Below are positions 26,460 through 34,528 of a stretch of 64,000 bases of DNA, in pieces (positions within the stretch are counted from its first letter, which is position 1; the number at the start of each line of letters is the position of its first letter). A model generated the notes under the pieces. That model did not search any database and was not told the origin of the DNA. It saw nothing but the letters and a program-made list of their open reading frames with translations. A program made the translations under genes and the position numbers. The stretch is from Desulfobacter sp. GTDB taxonomy: Bacteria; Desulfobacterota; Desulfobacteria; Desulfobacterales; Desulfobacteraceae. The stretch lies in NCBI GenBank assembly GCA_028768525.1, contig CP054837.1, positions 1,470,001-1,534,000 on the forward strand, read 5' to 3'.

Positions 26460-28484
26460 ATGAGTACAAAAGACGCCGCATATTCAAGTATCAGGACTTC
26501 CCTTGAAGCCCTCAGCCTGGAAATCGTCCTGGCCGATCCTGCTGATCCCATGGCCTTTAAAAAAAGCCTGGGCCTGCTTAAAAAAATCCATATCCAGGCA
26601 AAAAGACAAAAAAATACCGCCCTGGCTACCGCCACCTCGGAGGCGGCAAAATGCATCCAAAAAATAAGGAAAAACCAGGGGGATGTCACCGCGGAACTGG
26701 AAGCCCTGGACACCTTTATTGCCGAAATGCCCCCCCTTGCGGATCCGGTTCACGGCAAAAACCCGGCGCATCCGGGAGAAACAGAGGCGCCCTGCAGAGG
26801 AAACGGTCCCTCTTCCCATCCCCCTTCCGCCCTGCCCCCCCACCTGAGCCAAGAAGACGTTAACAGCTTTCTCGCCACAAAAATGCCGGTGTTAGATAAA
26901 CTGGAAGCCCTGATCCTGGAATTTGAAAGCGGCAATACCCAAGAAACGGCCCATGAGATGAAGCGTCTCATCCACACCATGAAGGGGGAGTGCGGCTTTC
27001 TGTCACTCACTGAGGCCGAGCACCTCTGCCACCGGACCGAAGACCTGCTGCTCATGGATGTGGCTCCGGATTTTGCCGAAATTCTTCTCCAGGTCAAAGA
27101 CTGGTTCCAGGAAACCTTCAGAAATTATGCCCTGGGCCGGAAACCCCAAACTGCCCCCCGGCAGATTCTCAGCCGCCTGGATACGTATGCGGTCCAGCTT
27201 AACCCGGCATCCCAGAGGCCAGGGCCAGACCAAGACTGTGAAGAGAGCCGTCAGGGGAAAATACAGGAAGAAAATAACGGCTTTAGCCGCCCGGTTCAGA
27301 TCGACGCCCGCCGTCTGGACCAGCTCATCGACATTATTGGGGAACTGGCCATTGCAGAGGCCATGGTTGCCATGGGCGTCCGCCGGAAGGAACAGGAGAC
27401 CCAAGCATTCAGCAACGCCCTCAAAGCCCTGGGCCAAAGCACCAGGGCCCTGCAGGAAATCGGCCATTCCCTGAGGATGGTGCCTCTCACCCCTTTATTC
27501 AACCGAATGAAACGGATGGCCCGGGACCTGGCCAGAAAACAAAATAAAAAACTGGAAGTCATTATCCAGGGAGAATTGACGGAACTGGACAAAAACCTGG
27601 TGGAGGGCCTTGCCGATCCACTGATCCACATCATTCGAAACAGTATAGACCACGGCATTGAACCAGATGCCCTGGACCGCATCAATGCGGGCAAGCCCGG
27701 GACTGCAGCCCTCACCCTAAATGGTTTTCACAAAGGGGGAAGTCTATACATCCAGGTTACAGATGACGGCAGGGGGATTGACCGGGACAAACTGGTACAA
27801 CGGGCGGTTGCCGCAGGCCTGGTGGAAGAGACCGACACACTTGACGCCATCTCAACCCTCAACCTGGTTTTCCACTCCGGGCTGAGTACGGCCGAGCAGG
27901 TAACTGATATTTCCGGCAGGGGCATCGGCATGGATGTGGCCCGGGACGCCATTTCCCAGTTCAACGGCACCATTACCCTTGACTCCGAGCCGGGCAAAGG
28001 CACTTGTGTGACCCTCAAGCTGCCCTTGACCCTCTCCATCATGGACGGCATGATTGTCGCCGTTGCCCACCGGGATGGAGGGGAAGAGGACCATTACGTC
28101 CTTCCCACCCTTTCCATTGTCTCATCCATGGCTGTTTCCAAGGAAATGGTAAACACGGCCATGGGGAAAAATGAATATATCCGGGTCAGGGAAGAACTGA
28201 TTCCGCTGCTGGACCTGAACCGTTTTTTCAATCCCGGCCAAAAGCCGATGAGCCGCACGGCGGATAACGGTATCGTGGTGATTGTGGAAGATGCCGGGAT
28301 TAAGGCGGGGCTGGTGGTCAGCGAACTGGTGTCCAAGCAGAACTTTGTGCGCAAGCCCTTGAAAGGGATTTCAAGGGATATTCCCGGGGTATCCGGGGCC
28401 ACCATCCTGGCCGACGGCAGGGTCTGCCTTATTCTTGACACCGCCGCCCTGGTGGCAGCCGCCCGGGAGAAATCCCCCCAATAG
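26460..28484 (+). CDS. Chemotaxis-type histidine kinase CheA, orphan
   Basis: The 674-residue protein contains an N-terminal helical region of about 130 residues without clear identity. An Hpt domain follows whose phospho-acceptor is His172 in LIHTMKGECGFL. Then come a dimerisation domain (residues about 270-340), an ATPase domain with HIIRNSIDHGIE, DDGRGID, GRGIGMDVA and GKGTCVTLKLPL, and a C-terminal CheW-like domain. No P2 CheY-docking domain is apparent. CheA passes phosphate from ATP to CheY or CheB, but no cheW, cheY, cheB or receptor gene is nearby. It converges with the degenerate GGDEF protein, only 3 bases apart. Confidence 0.88.
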   Translation: MSTKDAAYSSIRTSLEALSLEIVLADPADPMAFKKSLGLLKKIHIQAKRQKNTALATATSEAAKCIQKIRKNQGDVTAELEALDTFIAEMPPLADPVHGKNPAHPGETEAPCRGNGPSSHPPSALPPHLSQEDVNSFLATKMPVLDKLEALILEFESGNTQETAHEMKRLIHTMKGECGFLSLTEAEHLCHRTEDLLLMDVAPDFAEILLQVKDWFQETFRNYALGRKPQTAPRQILSRLDTYAVQLNPASQRPGPDQDCEESRQGKIQEENNGFSRPVQIDARRLDQLIDIIGELAIAEAMVAMGVRRKEQETQAFSNALKALGQSTRALQEIGHSLRMVPLTPLFNRMKRMARDLARKQNKKLEVIIQGELTELDKNLVEGLADPLIHIIRNSIDHGIEPDALDRINAGKPGTAALTLNGFHKGGSLYIQVTDDGRGIDRDKLVQRAVAAGLVEETDTLDAISTLNLVFHSGLSTAEQVTDISGRGIGMDVARDAISQFNGTITLDSEPGKGTCVTLKLPLTLSIMDGMIVAVAHRDGGEEDHYVLPTLSIVSSMAVSKEMVNTAMGKNEYIRVREELIPLLDLNRFFNPGQKPMSRTADNGIVVIVEDAGIKAGLVVSELVSKQNFVRKPLKGISRDIPGVSGATILADGRVCLILDTAALVAAAREKSPQ

Positions 28485-28487
28485 GCC

Positions 28488-30173
28488 TCAGGCCACCACC
28501 ACCATATTCCGCCCCCTGTCCTTGGCCCTGTACAACGCCGTATCCGCCGCCTGAATGAGATACTCCGGCAGGACGTGTCCGCCAGTCTGGGCTGTTTTTC
28601 CGCCCATGGCGATCCCGGCACTCAGGGTGATATTAAAGGAAAACTCCCCATACTCAAAATGGTGTAAGGCCACCTGCTCCCGGATTCTGTTGCACATGCT
28701 TTCAGCCCCCGCCTTTCCCGTATTGGGCAAAAGGATGCCGAAGACCTCTCCGCCGTACCGGCAGGGAATATCGTATTTTCGCAGATTTTCAGTGATAAAC
28801 CGGGCAATCCGAACCAGCACCTTGTCGCCCACGGGATGACCGTAGGTGTCGTTCACCTTTTTAAAATGATCAATATTCAAAAGGCACAGGGCCAAATCAT
28901 TGTCATAGCGGTCAATGCCGGAAGTTTCCCGTTCCAGGGCCTCGGCAAAAAACCGGCGGTTGAACAGGCCGGTGAGTTCATCCCGGGCGGCATCAGCCCC
29001 CATGATCACCGTGGGATTTTCCCGGTCCTGTTTAAGGAGGTGCTGCTCCAGGCTGAACCGGATGGACTCCACCAGTCCGGCCTTATCCAGATGCTGTCTG
29101 GACAGGTAATCTGACGCCCCCTGGCGAAAGAGCTGGGAGGCTGTGATACCATCTCCCTGATCGATGAGGACAATGGCCGGGATGCTGATATCCCTCTCCT
29201 TTAGATGGGCCAGTAAATCAAAGGCATCTCCGTCGGGCAGGACATATCCCAGGATCACCAGATCAAACCTGTTTTCGTCAAGCGCCTTTATTGCTTCATC
29301 CAAGGTCAGGGCATGGCTGAGGTCCGGACGGATGGTGTCCGCCAGCATCGTTTTGATCATTTTAAAACAGGCAGGATCATCTTCCACACAGAGAATACGT
29401 TCTTTCCGGTGAATATCAATAATATCCCCGCCCCCGCTGTAGCTTATCTTGGACACATGCCTTACGTTCTGAATCTTTTTAATGATATCGGCAATTCGCT
29501 TTCCAGCCGTGTTAATCTTTTGAATCCGCTCCAGGAGTTTATCAGGATGATCCCGGTCCATCTCAAGCAGTTCAAGATTGCCCAGAAGGATCATCAGCGG
29601 CTGGTTCAATTCGTGGGCGGTCGCCCCTGCCATCTGCAGCAGCACTTTGAGCCGCTCTTCTTCGATAACCGCCCGGGTCTGGGCCAGGATTTTATCATTG
29701 GCCCTGCGCAGCTCCTTTTCAACGGCTTTCCGCTGTTCTATTTCCGCCACGGCCTTTTTTTCCATTTTGCGGGATTCGATAATTCGGCGCGAGAGTTCGG
29801 TCACATCTTTCACCGCAAACATGGCGTAACAACGGTCCTTTCCGGGCCCCTGGACATTGGTAACCGTTGTCTGGAGAATTCTCGGTTCGCCGTCTGAAAG
29901 GACGCAGGAAAATAAGCGGCCGTGGAGCTGGGAGGACAAAACTATTGGCGGGCCTCCCCCCAGTATGGAATCAATCCGGCTGGTGTATTGTGTTTCCCTG
30001 AACCGGGGGTAAAGCTCATGCAGTTCACGGCCCTCAACCTGGGAGAACGACTTTTTGGTCCAGTTTTCCATACACCGGTTCCAGAACAGGATATGGTAGT
30101 GATCATCCACCACAAAGACCCCGATGGGAAGGTCATCCATCAAAGCAAACTGCCGGGAAAAAAAATCGTTCAT
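28488..30173 (-). CDS. PAS-HisKA-like-REC-GGDEF hybrid with altered catalytic residues
   Basis: The 561-residue protein has in order a PAS domain (residues 10-130), a HisKA-like helix with the H-box sequence HELNQPL near 200 but no ATPase domain after it, a receiver domain (about 265-385) and a GGDEF domain (about 395-561). In the receiver the phosphoacceptor position reads VILGYVLP, with Gly in place of Asp. The GGDEF motif reads YGGEVFG, with Val replacing the fourth, metal-binding acidic residue. It may therefore be a sensor or scaffold rather than an active kinase or cyclic-di-GMP synthase. The rest of the GGDEF domain (DELTGLFNRR, DHFKKVNDTYGH) is well conserved. Confidence 0.85.
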   Translation of the reverse strand: MNDFFSRQFALMDDLPIGVFVVDDHYHILFWNRCMENWTKKSFSQVEGRELHELYPRFRETQYTSRIDSILGGGPPIVLSSQLHGRLFSCVLSDGEPRILQTTVTNVQGPGKDRCYAMFAVKDVTELSRRIIESRKMEKKAVAEIEQRKAVEKELRRANDKILAQTRAVIEEERLKVLLQMAGATAHELNQPLMILLGNLELLEMDRDHPDKLLERIQKINTAGKRIADIIKKIQNVRHVSKISYSGGGDIIDIHRKERILCVEDDPACFKMIKTMLADTIRPDLSHALTLDEAIKALDENRFDLVILGYVLPDGDAFDLLAHLKERDISIPAIVLIDQGDGITASQLFRQGASDYLSRQHLDKAGLVESIRFSLEQHLLKQDRENPTVIMGADAARDELTGLFNRRFFAEALERETSGIDRYDNDLALCLLNIDHFKKVNDTYGHPVGDKVLVRIARFITENLRKYDIPCRYGGEVFGILLPNTGKAGAESMCNRIREQVALHHFEYGEFSFNITLSAGIAMGGKTAQTGGHVLPEYLIQAADTALYRAKDRGRNMVVVA

Positions 30174-30290
30174 CCGATATCGTTCATCCTATATGGTCTC
30201 TATCATCTCTGGGGTGTAATTCAGGCGCCGCACTGAGTTTTCACCTGGAGCGCCCTGAAAACGATTTGGGAACACCGTATCTTATTTGAA

Positions 30291-31091
30291 TTACTTGATA
30301 TAGGCATCCAAAACGGCCTGGATCTCTCCCCCGGCTTTCATTTCGTTAATCACTGCAACAAATTGTTTCACAAAATCCGCCTTAAATGAAAAGGCCCCCT
30401 TATCCTGGTTCGTGAATCCGAGATATCCCTGTTCCCTGCTGATATCGCCGGCAATGACCAGTTCCTGAGTGGCAGGGTCATACTCGCCCTTGTCCCTCAG
30501 CTGCTTGAGTTCCCATAGCATGGCGTTTTTATCGCTGATATAGCCGTCCAAACGGCCGGAAACCAGTTTAAGCAGGTTGGAGCGGCTTGTGGCCGCTTCC
30601 TCTATCTTTACGCCGAGTGCCTTGGCCTTATCCACGTCCGGGATGGAAAACCCGGCATTGATGCCTATTTTTTTACCGGCAAAGTCATCGGGCCATGTTT
30701 TTGACCCGCCTCCTGCAAAAGCCTTGGATGTCAGGACACTGTACCCCTCGTCAAGGACAGGCACCGGATAATCCATAAACGGCCTTGCCTTGGGCCTGTA
30801 ATAGGGCGGATAAAGGGCAAATCCTTTGCCGTCTTCCATCAGTTTCACCCCACGTTTCCAGGGAACGGGCTTGATGGTCACCGCATATCCATTCATTCTG
30901 GCAAAGGCCTTGGCAAAAATTTCAGTATAGATGCCGGCTGCTTTCCCGCTTTCAGCATAGGAGTAGGGGGCATAATTATTGTCGCAATAGATCACAACAT
31001 CCTGGGCACTGGCCGTCGCCGGGAACATCGTACCGGTAATGATCACACCGCAGATGGCAATGCCGAACAAAAAAAACCTAATTTTTCCCAT
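30291..31091 (-). CDS. Periplasmic solute-binding protein family 3 (transporter substrate-binding)
   Basis: The 266-residue protein has a clear signal peptide (basic MGKIRFF, hydrophobic core, cleavage after ATASAQ). The mature part starts with VVIYCDNNYAPYSYAESG, the first strand of the amino-acid type binding fold, and includes FAGKKIGINAGFS and a C-terminal helix of the family. No permease or ATPase genes flank it, so either it serves a transporter elsewhere or is a stand-alone sensor component. A ribosome binding site (AGGAGA) precedes the ATG. A second such orphan gene lies at 39738. Confidence 0.85.
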   Translation of the reverse strand: MGKIRFFLFGIAICGVIITGTMFPATASAQDVVIYCDNNYAPYSYAESGKAAGIYTEIFAKAFARMNGYAVTIKPVPWKRGVKLMEDGKGFALYPPYYRPKARPFMDYPVPVLDEGYSVLTSKAFAGGGSKTWPDDFAGKKIGINAGFSIPDVDKAKALGVKIEEAATSRSNLLKLVSGRLDGYISDKNAMLWELKQLRDKGEYDPATQELVIAGDISREQGYLGFTNQDKGAFSFKADFVKQFVAVINEMKAGGEIQAVLDAYIK

Positions 31092-31419
31092 GAGAAAATC
31101 TCCTTTTCCTTTTTACGGATTTTAGGCGTATCGTTCTTTCTTCAGGCAAATTTTAATGGAGTATTTACCGACAAATAGCATAAATGCGCCGCGTATCTCA
31201 AGTTTTTTTAACAAAGTGACCAATTGCCGGACAGGGATTTCAGGAAACCGATACGGCAAAGGGAGATTTGAATACCGTCAGTTTTTTAAATTTTCCTTGA
31301 GGTTCCGGTCAATACATTCTATAAGAAATCCTGATCTTTTAATTAAGATTTTTTGATGATTACCCGGTGTGGGATCATCCGTTGATAATATAATAAACGA
31401 TTACTTTTTAGGAGGACTT
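31092..31419. other. Intergenic region upstream of ppaC
   Basis: This AT-rich 328-base gap separates two divergent genes and must hold both promoters. A TATAAT at 31389-31394 lies 26 bases before the ppaC start but has no good -35 at the right spacing. An open frame of 66 codons at 31156-31356 has no ribosome binding site or recognisable protein features and is not called. I see no convincing RNA gene. Confidence 0.4.
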
Positions 31420-32340
31420 ATGTCAACTCTCGTATTTGGTCACAAGAACCCAGATACCGATTCCGTCGTAGCCGCCATTGCACTGGCCGACCTGAAAAAA
31501 AGCCTTGGTGAAGATATCGCACCTGCCGTTCAGGGCGATCTCAACCCCGAATCCAAATTTGTCCTGGACAAATTCGGTCTGACTGCTCCCGAAGTCATCA
31601 CCAGCTATGCCGGCAAAGACGTTTACCTGGTAGACCACTCTGACCTGGCCCAGAGCCCCGACGACCTGGGCGACGCCAACATCCTGGGCATCGTTGACCA
31701 TCACAAACTGGGCGACGTTTCCACTTCTCAGCCCCTGGAATGCTGGATCTGGCCTGTGGGCTGTACCTGCACCGTGATCGCTTCCATGTACGACTACTTC
31801 AACGTTGAAGTACCCAAGGGTGTTGCCGGTGCCATGCTCTGCGCCATCCTCTCCGACACCGTTATCTTCAAGTCCGCCACCTGCACCGACAAGGACAAAG
31901 AAGTCTGTGCCAAACTGGCTGAAATCTGCGGCGAAACCGACCTGGAAACCCTGGGCATTGAGATGTTCAAGGTAAAATCCGCCGTTGAAGGTACCCCCGT
32001 CCGCGAACTGGTTCTCCGGGACTACAAAGACTTTGACATGAGCGGCTCCGGCGTTGGCTGCGGACAGTTGGAACTGGTTGATCTCTCCATCGTTGACGGC
32101 ATCAAAGCCGACCTGGAAAAAGACATCCGTGACCTCAAGGCTGAAAAAGGCCATCACACCGTCCTGCTCATGCTCACCGACATCATGAAAGAAGGCACCG
32201 AACTTCTGGTTGCCTCCGACGACGAATCCGTTGTTGAAAAAGCCTTCGGTGAAAAACCCGTTGAAGGCAAATGCTGGCTGCCCGGCATCATGAGCCGTAA
32301 AAAACAGATCATCCCCGATCTGGAAAAGGTATTCGGCTAA
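31420..32340 (+). CDS. ppaC: Manganese-dependent inorganic pyrophosphatase (family II)
   Basis: The 306-residue DHH-family enzyme hydrolyses pyrophosphate to two phosphates. Metal-binding motifs are GHKNPDTDS at the N-terminus, VDHSD and VDHHKLGD (the DHH motif). The C-terminal domain ends with the substrate-binding SRKKQ segment. No CBS domains are inserted. ATG 31420 follows AGGAGG; an in-frame upstream ATG at 31369 has no such site. The codon choice is strongly biased (for example CTG, GAA, ACC), as in the acs operon, suggesting high expression. In sulfate reducers it pulls ATP sulfurylase forward. Confidence 0.96.
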   Translation: MSTLVFGHKNPDTDSVVAAIALADLKKSLGEDIAPAVQGDLNPESKFVLDKFGLTAPEVITSYAGKDVYLVDHSDLAQSPDDLGDANILGIVDHHKLGDVSTSQPLECWIWPVGCTCTVIASMYDYFNVEVPKGVAGAMLCAILSDTVIFKSATCTDKDKEVCAKLAEICGETDLETLGIEMFKVKSAVEGTPVRELVLRDYKDFDMSGSGVGCGQLELVDLSIVDGIKADLEKDIRDLKAEKGHHTVLLMLTDIMKEGTELLVASDDESVVEKAFGEKPVEGKCWLPGIMSRKKQIIPDLEKVFG

Positions 32341-32373
32341 TTTCACAGCAGAATAGCTAAAGCCAAATAATCC

Positions 32374-32412
32374 GGGCCCTGGGAATGAAAATTCCCAGGG
32401 CCCGTTTTTTTT
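32374..32412 (+). terminator. Strong intrinsic terminator of ppaC
   Basis: A perfect 13-base-pair stem (GGGCCCTGGGAAT with its complement) closes a GAAA tetraloop at 32387-32390 and is followed by G and eight T residues. It ends 34 bases before the convergent histidine kinase gene. Confidence 0.93.
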
Positions 32413-32445
32413 GGTCCATACTCCGCCCCGCGTTATGGACGAAAA

Positions 32446-34416
32446 TCAGGAGGGGTTGAAAACCGTCTGCAGCTTCTGGGAGAGCATGGCCACGTCAAAG
32501 GGCTTGTAGATATAATCGTCGCAGCCGTTGGCAATCATCTGCCGGATTTCCTCTTCCTTTGAATAGCCCGAACAGACCAGCACCCGGATATCTGGATTGA
32601 TCTTGCGAATCTTTTCATAGGTTTCAAATCCGTTCATCTCCGGCATGACCATGTCCAGAATAATCAGGTCAATGGCCGGATCATTACGGACAATAGAGAC
32701 GGCCTGGGCACCGCGTTCGGCAACCACCACATCATAGCCAAGGGTTTCCAGCATTTCCGAACAGACATCAATGACGCCCTTTTCGTCATCCACCAGCAGG
32801 ACCCGGCCCTTGCCGACCACAAGCTTTCCTTCCCGTATCCGGGGCCTTGAAATGGCATCTTTTTTATCCCGGGTGTCATTGGCCGGCAGGTAGAACATGA
32901 ACACACTGCCCTGCCCCGGCCTGGACTCCACCCTGAAAGCCCCTTTATGGCTTTTGATGATTCCGTAAGCCGTGGCCAGTCCCAGCCCCGTCCCTTTCCC
33001 CCGTTCTTTTGTCGTAAAAAAAGGATCGAAAATCCTGGCCATGGTGACCTTATCCATGCCCGTCCCCGTGTCGGCAACGCTGACCTTGACATAGGCACCG
33101 GGCCGGTGGATCCCCATTTCATGGATGCGCTCCTCCTCAATGACCACATTTTCCGTGGAAATGGTAATCCTTCCGCCGTTGGGCATGGCCTGCCAGGCAT
33201 TGACAAAAAGGTTCATCAGCACCTGCTTCAGCTGTCCTTCATCCACCTTGGTGCTCCACAGCTTTTTTTCCAGGCACTGGTTGATAATAATATCCTTCTT
33301 GGTCCGGCCGAACATCTTTGCGGACATCTTGAGCAGGTAATTCAGGTTCAGGCTGCAGGTCTCATGGCAACTCTTCTGGGAAAAGCCGAGCAACTGCCGG
33401 GCCATCTCAGCACCGCTGTGTACATATTCATCGATACAGGACAACCGCTTGAACACATCGGAGGTCTGGTCAAACCCGGCCTTGACCAGCGAGGTATACC
33501 CCTGGATGCCCATGAGAATATTATTAAAATCATGGGCAATGCCGCCGGCCAGGGTGCCGATGGCTTCCATTTTCTGGGCCTGGCGGAGCTGGGCCTCCAG
33601 GCGCAGCCGCTCGGTCACATCACGGCCCACGGCGTATATCCCTCTTGGGGTACGCCCGGGATCTTCTCCGGGCAGGGTAATGGCGGACGCCTTCAGTTCC
33701 ATGAACGCAAATGCCGAATACGGATCAAACTGGGCCCCCCTGGCATTGGCCTTTTTTAATCTCAGATTCATTTCCGCACTGCCAGAATGCCCCCTCCCCG
33801 GCAGGTTGGACAATTCATTCACCCGTGTCCGGTCATCCTCATGGAGCAGGTCTTCAAAGGGCATGCCCATCAATGCGGTCTTGGGAAATCCCAATACCCG
33901 TTCAAACTGCTGGTTGACAAAAGAAAAGCAGCGGTTTTCATCCAGGGTGAAAATCAGGTCCGGGGAATTGTTGACCATATACTGGTATTGTTTTTCAGAT
34001 GCCTCCAGGCGGGCGGCATAGGCCTTTTTCTCGGCGAGAAGGGTTTTCTGGGTAATACCGTTTTTCACGGTTTTTACCAGGTCGGCATATTCAAAGGGTT
34101 TTTTCAGGTAATCCCAGGCCCCCAGCTTCAGGGCCCTGACAGCGGATTCAACGGAGGCAAATCCTGTCATGATGATGACCAGGACCTCGTCGTCCAGGCC
34201 GAAGATATGCTCCATCACCTCGTATCCGTTCATACCTGGCATGGATATATCCAGCAGCACCAGATCGAACCGCTGCTTCTGGAACAGAGCAACGGCCTCA
34301 TCCCCGTTATGGGCACCGGTAACCTCAAGCCCCTCACGGGCCAGGCACCTGGCTATATTATCAACGATGCGTTCTTCGTCATCAACGACAAGAATCTGTT
34401 CTGATCTCATAATCAA
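32446..34416 (-). CDS. Hybrid sensor histidine kinase (REC-PAS-HisKA-HATPase-REC)
   Basis: The 656-residue cytoplasmic protein has a receiver at residues 5-120 (VVDDEERI, phosphoacceptor in LVLLDISMPGMNG, Lys in LKKPFE). A PAS domain follows around 135-270, and a HisKA domain with AGGIAHDFNNIL. The ATPase domain has NLFVNAWQAM, VADTGTGMD and GKGTGLGLA, and a second receiver lies at 535-650 (LLVDDEKGV, LIILDMVMPEMNG, IYKPFD). All phosphorelay residues are intact. No membrane segments are present, so it senses a cytoplasmic signal or receives phosphate at its first receiver. TTG 34416 is favoured by AGGGA 8 bases upstream; ATG 34410 is possible. Confidence 0.92.
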   Translation of the reverse strand: MIMRSEQILVVDDEERIVDNIARCLAREGLEVTGAHNGDEAVALFQKQRFDLVLLDISMPGMNGYEVMEHIFGLDDEVLVIIMTGFASVESAVRALKLGAWDYLKKPFEYADLVKTVKNGITQKTLLAEKKAYAARLEASEKQYQYMVNNSPDLIFTLDENRCFSFVNQQFERVLGFPKTALMGMPFEDLLHEDDRTRVNELSNLPGRGHSGSAEMNLRLKKANARGAQFDPYSAFAFMELKASAITLPGEDPGRTPRGIYAVGRDVTERLRLEAQLRQAQKMEAIGTLAGGIAHDFNNILMGIQGYTSLVKAGFDQTSDVFKRLSCIDEYVHSGAEMARQLLGFSQKSCHETCSLNLNYLLKMSAKMFGRTKKDIIINQCLEKKLWSTKVDEGQLKQVLMNLFVNAWQAMPNGGRITISTENVVIEEERIHEMGIHRPGAYVKVSVADTGTGMDKVTMARIFDPFFTTKERGKGTGLGLATAYGIIKSHKGAFRVESRPGQGSVFMFYLPANDTRDKKDAISRPRIREGKLVVGKGRVLLVDDEKGVIDVCSEMLETLGYDVVVAERGAQAVSIVRNDPAIDLIILDMVMPEMNGFETYEKIRKINPDIRVLVCSGYSKEEEIRQMIANGCDDYIYKPFDVAMLSQKLQTVFNPS

Positions 34417-34528
34417 CTAGTGCGTCCCTGTGCGCTGTACCCCTGTTCCAAATCAGCTGCCTGGTTGTTAATGGCGCTCTAAAGAAGATTCTCCTCCAGA
34501 TGGCTCTCCCGAATCAAAGGGTTTGTTT

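Noticed and set aside
31156..31356. 66-codon frame upstream of ppaC
   Set aside because: No ribosome binding site, AT-rich, overlaps the likely promoter zone and shows no protein-like features.
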